Under the pieces are notes generated by a model, which made no database searches, was not told where the DNA came from, and saw only the letters and a program-made list of their open reading frames with translations. Made by a program: the position numbers and the translations under genes. Below, piece by piece: positions 7,939-15,854 of a stretch of DNA of 64,000 nt. Position 1 is the first letter of the stretch; every line of letters begins with the position of its first letter. The stretch is from Pseudomonas huaxiensis (lineage in GTDB: Bacteria; Pseudomonadota; Gammaproteobacteria; Pseudomonadales; Pseudomonadaceae). The DNA lies in the NCBI RefSeq assembly GCF_003231275.1, contig NZ_QKVL01000004.1:62001-126000 (forward strand), given 5' to 3'.

Positions 7939-8877
7939 TATTGGAAGTTCCTGCATGAGATACGGCAGTTTGAGCCGTATATATTTCAAACGTTCCAGTA
8001 ACGCTGGCCTTTAGTAAGGCGATGCGGAGAACCTGACTGGAACAGGGCAGCCAGTGAAGAGCGCAATAAAAAGTGGCGCCTGGGCTGACTGGTAGGTACT
8101 TCAGAAGACGGGCAACACGCCAGGGCAAGGTTCTGCGCCTCTGGGTGAGGATCCTGTTCAGTCTGCTTTTTGGCTCTGCAGGGCGGGTATGGATTTGCCT
8201 GGGGAGCTTTCGAGTGGCGGGTCCTGTTTCAGCAGGATGGCCCGGAAGTGTGGGCGATGCTGCAAGGACCGCTTTTGCCAGAATGAGTTTCAGCTTGGTA
8301 CTAACGGCGGCAAGAGTATAGGGCTCGTCCGGTGTTGGCAAGCTTTTTATCTTTCGTCCGGCAAGCCGAGCATTATGTCCACTTTGCGGGTCGCTGTGAA
8401 GCCCTGCATCTTGCTGCGAATCGCTGCGATGGTGCAGTGCGCCGCCTCGCTTTGGGGCGCTTGTGCACACTTGGCGCGACCTGTGTCACAGCGCTGTAAC
8501 AGCCTGAGATATGCCAGCCATTGACTTGCTCGAACGGACAAGTCAATGAAAAAAAACACTTTTTTGAGCTGGTGAAAAAATCGACAGTTTGACTGGGAGC
8601 CCCATTCCACCGGGGTTTGCGGGGTGTCAGGAGCGGTTGTCCACCGAGTTATCCACAGCTTCTGTGGATTGTCCCGAGCGGTTGCTCTAGGACGGGCGTG
8701 CTAGCTGATCGAAGGCTGTCGGACAATTTACCTTGGGCGTAGTACTGGCTAAAAAATCACCTAAGAAAGGTCAAGAAAAAACTTCAGCCGAATCGAAAAA
8801 AACTTCAGAAATGACCCGGGCGATCGTCGGAAAAATCGGGTAGAGTGCGCGCCCCAAGAAATTCCTTCCCTGTTTTT
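7939..8877. other. 939-bp stretch without a convincing protein gene
   Basis: No frame here has both a ribosome-binding site and Pseudomonas-like composition. Structures seen are: near-palindrome TGTCACAGCGCTGTAACA (8484-8501); hairpin TTGACTTG...CAAGTCAA (8521-8546) followed by A and T runs; perfect hairpin ATCCACAG-CTT-CTGTGGAT (8651-8669) containing a DnaA box; and direct repeats of GAAAAAACTTCAG (8775-8787, 8795-8808). The 3' part probably holds the promoter of the Sel1 gene. A non-coding RNA is possible but not shown. Confidence 0.5.
8649..8669. promoter_or_regulatory. DnaA box within a perfect hairpin
   Basis: TTATCCACA at 8649-8657 is the consensus DnaA box. Its ATCCACAG forms a perfect inverted repeat with CTGTGGAT at 8662-8669 around a 3-base centre. 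A single box is not an origin; it may be a DnaA-responsive regulatory site or only a stable hairpin. Confidence 0.45.
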
Positions 8878-9306
8878 ATGAAGTTTCGCGGTAAATCCTC
8901 AGACTCTAATCCCTCGTCATCGTCCGTACCCGAGCCTCGGCGCTTTTCGCTGAAGGTAGCGTTGTGGCTGCTCGACAGCCCGCGCCTGGGTGACAAACCC
9001 CAGGTCAAGCATTTTGCCGGTCGCCTGCTCAAGCAGCCGGCCCGCGAAGGCGTGGTGGTGGCGCAAAGCCGGTTGGGCCAGATGCTATGTCGCGATTGCG
9101 GCAATGCCCGCGACCGGCGTATCGGTCATGAACTGCTGCGCCAGGCGGCCCGGGCCGGTGACCGGAGGGCGCAACTGGAATACGGCCGGCTCTGTAGCCA
9201 GCCCGAGGTCAACGAGCCGGAGCAGGCCCGTCACTGGCTTGAACAGGCCGCAGCCAAGGGCTCGGCCGAGGCCAGCCGCCTGCTGGGGCAACTGCCACGC
9301 GGCTGA
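8878..9306 (+). CDS. Sel1-repeat protein
   Basis: A 142-residue protein made of Sel1-like (TPR-related) repeats: GHELLRQAARAGDRRAQLEYGRL and ARHWLEQAAAKGSAEASRLLG show the A-x-x-G-x-x-x-A spacing. Such proteins act as protein-interaction scaffolds. The N-terminus is serine-rich and basic. I chose the ATG at 8878; the frame continues to 8845 but without a better start, and a TAGAGT -10-like element lies at 8840-8845. No clear Shine-Dalgarno is visible. rmuC follows 58 bp downstream. Confidence 0.75.
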   Translation: MKFRGKSSDSNPSSSSVPEPRRFSLKVALWLLDSPRLGDKPQVKHFAGRLLKQPAREGVVVAQSRLGQMLCRDCGNARDRRIGHELLRQAARAGDRRAQLEYGRLCSQPEVNEPEQARHWLEQAAAKGSAEASRLLGQLPRG

Positions 9307-9364
9307 GTGCTGCAGCGTGCTCGGGTGCTGTTAAGCTCTGCGGGACTTTTTTCCGGGGGTGAGC

Positions 9365-10879
9365 ATGTTGTCGATGGCTGCAATCGATCTGGCCAGTGTG
9401 ATGCTGGGTGTGGTGCTGGCCCTGGTGCCGTCGGGCCTGCTCCTGTTGCGTTGGCAGCGTCAGCAGACGGAGCGCCAGGCCCTGGCGATCCTGCACGAGG
9501 AGCGCCTGAGCAGTGCCCTGCTGGCCCAGGAAGGCCTGCAGGCGCAATTGGACGCCAGCCGTGACGAGATCAGCGATCTCAGCCAGGCCAACGCCGTCAA
9601 ACAGGCCAATCTCGCCGCCCAGGCCCGCGAACTGGACCTGCTGCAGATCGATCGCGATAACGCGCGCGATGCCGCCCACGCCTGGAGCCTTGAGCGCACT
9701 TCCCGCGAAGCCGAACTGCGCCGCCTCGATGCCCGTTGCGCCGCCCTCGACGCCGAGCTGCGCGAGCAGCAGGACAGCCACCAGCAACGCCTGAATGACC
9801 TGCAAGGCTCGCGGGATGAATTGCGTGCGCAGTTCGCGGAAATGGCCACGCGCATCTTCGACGAGCGCGAACAGCGTTTCGCCCAGACCAGCCAGCAGCA
9901 CCTCGGGCAGTTGCTCGATCCACTCAAGGAGCGCATCCAGGCGTTCGAAAAACGGGTGGAAGAAAGCTACCAGCAGGAAGCGCGCGAGCGCTTCTCGCTG
10001 GGCAAGGAACTGGAGCGCCTGCAACAACTCAACCTGCGCCTGAGCGACGAGGCGACCAACCTGACCCAGGCGCTCAAGGGGCAGAAAACCCAAGGCAACT
10101 GGGGCGAACTGATTCTGGAGCGGGTGCTGGAACATGCCGGCCTGGAGAAGGGCCGCGAGTACCAGACCCAGGTCAGTCTGAAGAGCGCCGATGGCGAGCG
10201 CTTCCAGCCGGACGTGCTGATTTTCCTGCCGGACGACAAGCAGGTCGTGGTGGACTCCAAGGTCAGCCTGACGGCCTATCAGCAGTTCGTCGCCGCCACC
10301 GAGGACGACGTCGCCCAAGCCGCATTGAAGCAGCACGTGCATTCGTTGCGTAGCCACATCAAAGGCTTGTCCAGCAAAGACTACAGCCGCCTTGAAGGTT
10401 TGCGCAGCCTGGATTTCGTTCTGTTGTTCGTGCCGATCGAGGCGGCGTTCTCGGCGGCGCTGCAGGCCGAGCCGACGCTGTTTCAGGAAGCCTTCGACCG
10501 GCAGATCGTGGTCGTCAGCCCGACCACGTTGCTGGCCACCCTGCGGGTTATCGACAGTCTGTGGAAACAGGAGCGGCAGAGCCAGAATGCCAAGGAAATC
10601 GCCGAGCGCGCCGGCTGGCTGTACGACAAGTTCGTACTGTTCATCCAGGACCTGGACGAGCTCGGCAGTCGCCTGCAACAGGTGGACAAGGCTTACGCGG
10701 CGGCGCGCAACAAGCTCTGCGAGGGGCGCGGCAACCTGATCAGCCGCAGCGAACAACTCAAGCTGCTCGGCGCCCGGGCCAGCAAGAGCCTGCCTGCCGA
10801 TCTGCTGGAGCGGGCCATGCAGGCCGGCGACAACCCGGCCAACGACCTGCTTACTGCACCAGGCTCAGATGGCGATTGA
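9365..10879 (+). CDS. rmuC: RmuC, DNA recombination protein
   Basis: A 504-residue protein with an N-terminal hydrophobic segment (about residues 4-25), a long coiled coil rich in Glu/Gln/Arg (about 30-220), and the RmuC domain beginning GNWGELILERVLEHAGL near residue 243, with FLPDDKQVVVDSKVSL and FVPIEAAFSAALQ. In E. coli RmuC limits recombination at short inverted repeats, and its domain is related to nucleases. I chose the ATG at 9365 behind GGGGGT; an in-frame GTG lies at 9359. Its end overlaps the convergent mxtR end by 29 bp. Confidence 0.9.
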   Translation: MLSMAAIDLASVMLGVVLALVPSGLLLLRWQRQQTERQALAILHEERLSSALLAQEGLQAQLDASRDEISDLSQANAVKQANLAAQARELDLLQIDRDNARDAAHAWSLERTSREAELRRLDARCAALDAELREQQDSHQQRLNDLQGSRDELRAQFAEMATRIFDEREQRFAQTSQQHLGQLLDPLKERIQAFEKRVEESYQQEARERFSLGKELERLQQLNLRLSDEATNLTQALKGQKTQGNWGELILERVLEHAGLEKGREYQTQVSLKSADGERFQPDVLIFLPDDKQVVVDSKVSLTAYQQFVAATEDDVAQAALKQHVHSLRSHIKGLSSKDYSRLEGLRSLDFVLLFVPIEAAFSAALQAEPTLFQEAFDRQIVVVSPTTLLATLRVIDSLWKQERQSQNAKEIAERAGWLYDKFVLFIQDLDELGSRLQQVDKAYAAARNKLCEGRGNLISRSEQLKLLGARASKSLPADLLERAMQAGDNPANDLLTAPGSDGD

Positions 10880-13800
10880 GCAGGGCGCGCAGGGCTGCCG
10901 GCTTGACCGGCTTGCTCAAGTAGTCGAGGCCCGCGGCATGCACCTTGGCCACGGTCTCGCCGTGACCGTCGGCGCTGATCACCACGCCCGGTACTGGCTC
11001 GCCCAAGCGGGTACGTAGCCAGGCCATCAGTTCCGTTCCCACCTCGCCGTCGTCCAGGTGATAGTCCACCAGTGCCAGGTGCGGGCGCAGGCCCTTGTCC
11101 AGCAGCGCGGCGCATTCTTCGCGATTACGCGCGGTGGAGACCTGGCAGCCCCAGCGACTGAGCAGGCTGTTCATGCCGATCAGGATGCTGTCTTCGTTAT
11201 CCACGCACAGCACTTGCAGGCCCGCCAGAGGCTGGCCGGCCTGTTCCGGCGTTTTCACTGGTTCGATAGCCCGCTCACTGGCCAGCGGGACCCTGACCCG
11301 GAACACGCTGCCCTTGCCGGTCCATGACTGCACTTCCAGCGGGTGGCCGAGCACCTTGCACAGGCCGTCGGCGATCGCGAGGCCCAGGCCGAGGCCTTTT
11401 TCGGCGCGGGTCTGGTGGCTGTCCAGGCGTTTGAATTCTTCGAAGATCACTTGCAGCTTGTCGTCGGCGATACCCGGCCCTCGGTCCCAGACTTCCAGCC
11501 ACAGGTGGTCCTTGTGGCGGCGCACGCCCAGCAAGATCGGGCTTTTGCCGTAGCGGAAGGCGTTGGTCAGGAAGTTCTGCAGGATGCGCCGCAGCAGCTT
11601 CATGTCGCTGTTGACCCGCAGGCGGCTACCGCGGAGGCGGAAGTCCAGGCCCTGTTCGCGGGCCAGCACCTTGAACTCGGCGCCGAGGGTGTCGAACAGA
11701 TCGCTGAGGGCGAAGGGCTTGGCGTCCGGGGTGATCTTGCCGTTTTCCAGGCGGGAGATATCCAGCAGGTCGCTGATCAGTTCTTCCGCCGAGCGCAGCG
11801 AGCTGTCCATGTGCTGTACCAGTTGCTGGGCTTCGCCGGACAGGCCCTCGGCCTGGTGCGACAGCGCCGCCGAGAACAGTCGCGCGGCGTTCAGCGGCTG
11901 CATCAGGTCGTGGCTGACCGCAGCGAGGAAGCGGGTCTTGGACTTGTTCGCCGCCTCGGCATGGCTCTTGGCTTCGGTCAGGGCCAGGTTCAGTTGCGAC
12001 AGCTCGCGGGTACGCTCGGCGACCCGTTGTTCGAGGCTTTCGTTGGAGTCCTTGAGTGCCTGTTCGGCTTCGCGGAACGGGGTGATGTCGGTGAAACTCA
12101 TGACGAAACCACCGCCCGGCATCGGGTTGCCGATCAGCTCGATGACCCGACCGTTGGGGAACAGCCGCTCGGAGGTATGCGCGCGGCCCTGGCGCATCCA
12201 GTGCAGGCGCCGGGCGACGTGGACCTGCGCTTCGCCGGGGCCGCACAGACCGCGTTCGGCGTTGTAGCGAATGATGTCGGCGATCGGCCGGCCAACGCTG
12301 ATCAGCCCGTCCGGATAGTTGAACAGCTCAAGGTAGCGGCGGTTCCAGGCCACCAGGCGCAGCGACTGGTCGACCACGCTGATGCCCTGGCTGATGTTTT
12401 CGATGGCGCCTTGCAGCAAGGCGCGGTTGAACTGCAGCACTTCCGAGGCTTCGTCGGCGATGCGCACCACGTCTTCGAGTTGCATGTCGCGGCCTTCGAT
12501 GGCCGCCTTGACCACCGCGCGGGTCGAGGACGTGCCCAGCACACCGGCGAGCAGGCGCTCGGTGTGTTCGATCCACTCGCCGTCGGCATTCTGGTTGGGG
12601 TTGAAGCCCTTGCCCTGGCGGTAGGCGAAGCGGATGAAGCTCTGGCGCGCACGTTCTTCGCCGACAAAACGCGCGGCGAGGTGCAGCAGGTCATCGATCT
12701 GCACCGCCAGCAGCGACCGGTTGCTCGGCCGCGCGCTGCTTTGCTGGCCGATGAAACGCCCGGCCTGCCAGTGCTCGGTGACCCGGGTCCGTGACAGCAC
12801 CGAGACCCAGGCGAAAACGGTGAAGTTGCCGGCCAGCGACAGCACAACGCCTTGGGTCAGCGGTGTGATCGGCAGGTCCAGCGGGTTACCGTGCAGCCAC
12901 GCCAGGCCGGGGAACAGATCCAGCGACCAGCCCAGGCTATGGGCGGCGATCGGCAACACCAGGGTGTAGAACCAGAGGAAGGTGCCCGTGGCGAGACCGG
13001 CGAATACGCCGCGGCGGTTGGCCTGTTTCCAGTACAGCGCGCCGAGCATGGCTGGAGTCAATTGGGTGACTGCGGCGAAGGCGATCTGGCCGATGGTCGC
13101 CAGGCTTGCCGTCGAGCCGAGCAAGCGGTAGCTGACATATGCCAGCAGCAGGATGACCACGATGGTCACCCGGCGCACCGTGAGCATCCAGTGGCGGAAC
13201 GCTTCGAACGGCCGCTCGGCGTTGTTACGGCGTAGCAGCCAGGGCAGCAGCATGTCGTTGGACACCATGGTCGACAGCGCCACGGCCTCGACGATGACCA
13301 TGCCGGTGGCGGCCGAAGCACCGCCGATGAACGCCAGCAGGGCGAGGCTCGGATGGGCCTCGGCCAGTGGCAGGCTGATGACGAATGAGTCGGAAATCAC
13401 CGTGCCCGGCAGCAGCATCTGTCCGGCCAGGGCGATCGGCACCACGAACAGTGCGGCCAGAACCAGGTACATCGGAAACACCCAGCGCGCCATGCGCATG
13501 TCCTGCGGCTCGATGTTCTCCACCACGGTGACCTGGAACTGCCTCGGCAGGCAGATGATCGCCATCATCGCCACCCCGGTCTGCACCACCATCGACGGCC
13601 AATTGATGGTCTCTTGCCAATAGGCGTCCAGCGCTGGCGAGGCCTTGGCCTGGCTGAACAGGTCGTCAAAGCCGTCATACAGGTTGAACACCACGAAGGC
13701 GCCGACGGCGAGGAACGCCAGCAGCTTGACGATGGCTTCGAAGGCGATGGCCAGGACCATGCCGCGGTGGTGCTCGGTGACATCGAGGCTGCGGGTGCCG

Positions 13801-14327
13801 AAGACGATGGAGAACAGCGCCAGCACCAGCGACACCACCAGCGCGGTGTCTTGCACCCGGCTGCCGGTGGCGTCGGCGTTGGCGCCGATCAGCAGGTTGA
13901 CCCCGAGGACGATGCCTTTCAGTTGCAGGGCAATGTAGGGCAGCACGCCGACCAGGCAGATCAGCGCGACCACCACCGCGAGCGCCTGCGACTTGCCGTA
14001 GCGGGCGGCGATGAAGTCGGCGATGGAGGTGATGTTTTCCTGTTTGCTGATCGCCACCATCTTCTGCAGCACCCAGGGCGCGAAGATCATCAGCAGCACC
14101 GGGCCGAGGTAGATCGGTAGAAACGCCCAGAGTTGTTCAGCGGCCTGGCCGACCGCGCCGAAGAATGTCCAACTGGTGCAGTACACCGCCAGCGACAGGC
14201 TGTAGACCCAGGCGCGCAGGCGCGGCGGCAGCGGGGTGCTGCGACGGTCACCGTAGAAGGCGATAGCGAACATGATGGCCATATAGGCCAGGGCGACCAC
14301 CGCGATCAGCCCGCTGGACAACGACAT
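10851..14327 (-). CDS. mxtR: MxtR/CrbS-type hybrid sensor kinase (SSSP-PAS-HisKA-HATPase-REC)
   Basis: A 1158-residue membrane kinase. About residues 1-500 form a sodium/solute-symporter-like domain with some 13 membrane segments. A PAS region follows, then the H-box AVSHDLMQPLNAARL (His near 800), the N-box NFLTNAFRYG, G1 DRGPGIADD, GLGLGLAIADG, and a C-terminal receiver with LVDYHLDDGEVG (Asp near 1085) and YLSKP. This order and length match MxtR/CrbS, the sensor that with ErdR/CrbR controls acetate utilisation genes in pseudomonads. The ATG at 14327 has GGAG upstream and starts MSLSSGLIAVVALAYM. The regulator gene is not in the window. ActP at 59324 is a plausible target. Confidence 0.85.
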   Translation of the reverse strand: MSLSSGLIAVVALAYMAIMFAIAFYGDRRSTPLPPRLRAWVYSLSLAVYCTSWTFFGAVGQAAEQLWAFLPIYLGPVLLMIFAPWVLQKMVAISKQENITSIADFIAARYGKSQALAVVVALICLVGVLPYIALQLKGIVLGVNLLIGANADATGSRVQDTALVVSLVLALFSIVFGTRSLDVTEHHRGMVLAIAFEAIVKLLAFLAVGAFVVFNLYDGFDDLFSQAKASPALDAYWQETINWPSMVVQTGVAMMAIICLPRQFQVTVVENIEPQDMRMARWVFPMYLVLAALFVVPIALAGQMLLPGTVISDSFVISLPLAEAHPSLALLAFIGGASAATGMVIVEAVALSTMVSNDMLLPWLLRRNNAERPFEAFRHWMLTVRRVTIVVILLLAYVSYRLLGSTASLATIGQIAFAAVTQLTPAMLGALYWKQANRRGVFAGLATGTFLWFYTLVLPIAAHSLGWSLDLFPGLAWLHGNPLDLPITPLTQGVVLSLAGNFTVFAWVSVLSRTRVTEHWQAGRFIGQQSSARPSNRSLLAVQIDDLLHLAARFVGEERARQSFIRFAYRQGKGFNPNQNADGEWIEHTERLLAGVLGTSSTRAVVKAAIEGRDMQLEDVVRIADEASEVLQFNRALLQGAIENISQGISVVDQSLRLVAWNRRYLELFNYPDGLISVGRPIADIIRYNAERGLCGPGEAQVHVARRLHWMRQGRAHTSERLFPNGRVIELIGNPMPGGGFVMSFTDITPFREAEQALKDSNESLEQRVAERTRELSQLNLALTEAKSHAEAANKSKTRFLAAVSHDLMQPLNAARLFSAALSHQAEGLSGEAQQLVQHMDSSLRSAEELISDLLDISRLENGKITPDAKPFALSDLFDTLGAEFKVLAREQGLDFRLRGSRLRVNSDMKLLRRILQNFLTNAFRYGKSPILLGVRRHKDHLWLEVWDRGPGIADDKLQVIFEEFKRLDSHQTRAEKGLGLGLAIADGLCKVLGHPLEVQSWTGKGSVFRVRVPLASERAIEPVKTPEQAGQPLAGLQVLCVDNEDSILIGMNSLLSRWGCQVSTARNREECAALLDKGLRPHLALVDYHLDDGEVGTELMAWLRTRLGEPVPGVVISADGHGETVAKVHAAGLDYLSKPVKPAALRALLNRHLSLVQ

Positions 14328-14491
14328 GACAACTCCGAACAAAAAGTGAGCTGGCCGGCATGGCAGACGACGAGCCTCGATCAATCAGTCTGGCACGCCG
14401 CCAACGCTTCGTCAGCGCCGACCAAGGTCGCAGTGGCGGGGTGTCGCAGGGAAGCGGTGATCCAGACGGGTTGTGGCGCAATTGCGGGGTT

Positions 14492-14516
14492 CTGTTATCG
14501 GTTAAATCGATAACAG
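14492..14516. promoter_or_regulatory. Palindromic operator upstream of the TDT transporter
   Basis: CTGTTATCG (14492-14500) and CGATAACAG (14508-14516) are perfect inverted arms around GTTAAAT. A second small palindrome, ATAACCGTTAT, lies at 14526-14536 and reuses the ATAAC/GTTAT half-site. The set sits 65-105 bp before the transporter start and fits a LysR- or TetR-type binding site; the regulator is not adjacent. Confidence 0.55.
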
Positions 14517-14598
14517 ATAGAGAAAATAACCGTTATATGGATATTCCTGTCAGTTGTAAGCTCATTCCTACCTCATCAGAGGACAGGAGATAACCGCC

Positions 14599-15747
14599 AT
14601 GACTTGCCAGACCACTGCCCATCCCTTACGTCCCTTCAACCAGTTGGCCCATCCCCGCGAGGTGATTCGCCAGTTCACGCCGAACTGGTTCGCCGTGGTC
14701 ATGGGCACCGGCGTGCTGGCGCTGGCCTTGCCGCAAGCGATGCCGGCGCTGATGGGCGTGGCCGAAGCGCTGTGGTGGCTGGCCATGGGGTTGTTCGTGT
14801 TGTTCTGCGTGCTTTATGGCGCGCGCTGGGTGCTGTTCTTCGATGAAGCCCGGCGCATCTTCGCCCACTCCACCGTGTCGATGTTCTTCGGCACCATTCC
14901 CATGGCGCTGGCGACCTTGCTCAACGGCGCCCTGGCGTTTGGCCTCGCGCGTTTTGGCGACGGCATCCTGCCGTGGGTCGAAGCGCTGTGGTGGCTGGAC
15001 GTGGCGCTGGCGCTGCTGTGCGGCGTGGCGATTCCGTTTCTGATGTTCACCCGCCAGGAGCACAGCATCGACCAGATGACTGCGGTCTGGCTGCTGCCGG
15101 TGGTGGCGGCGGAAGTGGCGGCGGCCAGCGGCGGCTTGCTGGCAGTTCATCTGGACGACGCCGCGCGGCAGTTCCAGGTGCTGATCACCAGCTATGTGCT
15201 GTGGGCGGTGTCGTTGCCGGTGGCCTTCAGCATCCTGACCATCCTTATCCTGCGCATGGCCCTGCACAAACTGCCGCCGGCGCACATGGCCGCCTCGAGC
15301 TGGCTGGCGCTTGGCCCGATCGGCACCGGCGCGCTGGGTATGTTGCTGCTGGGCGGTGATGCCCCGGCAATCTTCGCCGCCAACGGCCTGGCCGGCTTCG
15401 GCGAGATCGCCCGCGGCCTGGGCCTGATCGCCGGGATCGTGCTCTGGGGCTGTGGGTTCTGGTGGTTGCTGACGGCGGTGCTGATCACCCTGCGTCACCT
15501 GCATCAGGGCATGCCGTTCAACCTGGGCTGGTGGGGCTTTACCTTCCCGCTGGGGGTGTACGCCCTGGCGACGCTGAAACTGGCGGTGTGGCTCAAGCTC
15601 GGATTCTTCCAGACCCTCGGCGGCGTGCTGGTGCTGGCGTTGATCGGGATGTGGTCGGTGGTGGCCTGGCGCACCGTGCGGGGGGCGTGGCGGGGAGAGT
15701 TGTTTGTTTCGCCGTGTATTGCCGATTGTGGCCGCAAGAAGGGCTGA
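14599..15747 (+). CDS. TDT-family (TehA/SLAC1-like) transporter
   Basis: A 382-residue protein with about ten hydrophobic segments. The opening IRQFTPNWFAVVMGTGVLALAL is the signature of the tellurite-resistance/dicarboxylate transporter family, which includes TehA, SLAC1-type channels and the fungal sulfite exporter Ssu1. The conserved HSTVSMFFGTIPMALATL and the C-terminal NLGWWGFTFPLGVYALATL support this. AGGAGATAACC precedes the ATG at 14599. The substrate (sulfite, dicarboxylate or another anion) is not decided by sequence. Divergent from mxtR, with a strong palindrome in the gap. Confidence 0.85.
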   Translation: MTCQTTAHPLRPFNQLAHPREVIRQFTPNWFAVVMGTGVLALALPQAMPALMGVAEALWWLAMGLFVLFCVLYGARWVLFFDEARRIFAHSTVSMFFGTIPMALATLLNGALAFGLARFGDGILPWVEALWWLDVALALLCGVAIPFLMFTRQEHSIDQMTAVWLLPVVAAEVAAASGGLLAVHLDDAARQFQVLITSYVLWAVSLPVAFSILTILILRMALHKLPPAHMAASSWLALGPIGTGALGMLLLGGDAPAIFAANGLAGFGEIARGLGLIAGIVLWGCGFWWLLTAVLITLRHLHQGMPFNLGWWGFTFPLGVYALATLKLAVWLKLGFFQTLGGVLVLALIGMWSVVAWRTVRGAWRGELFVSPCIADCGRKKG

Positions 15748-15854
15748 CCGATCAGGGCAAGCGGCACTGGATTGAAAGACGGCCAATCCGGCAAAGTGTG
15801 GCTTTTCTCGCGCTCGGCGCCTCAAATCACAAAGCCCACTCAGGTACATGGACG

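Noticed and set aside
8073..8610. Several overlapping frames of 70-110 codons in the gap before the Sel1 gene
   Set aside because: No ribosome-binding sites, no recognisable motifs, and composition unlike the neighbouring genes.
8649..8669. Possible replication origin
   Set aside because: Only one full DnaA box and no dnaA, rpmH or AT-rich unwinding region nearby; the oriC of pseudomonads lies beside dnaA.
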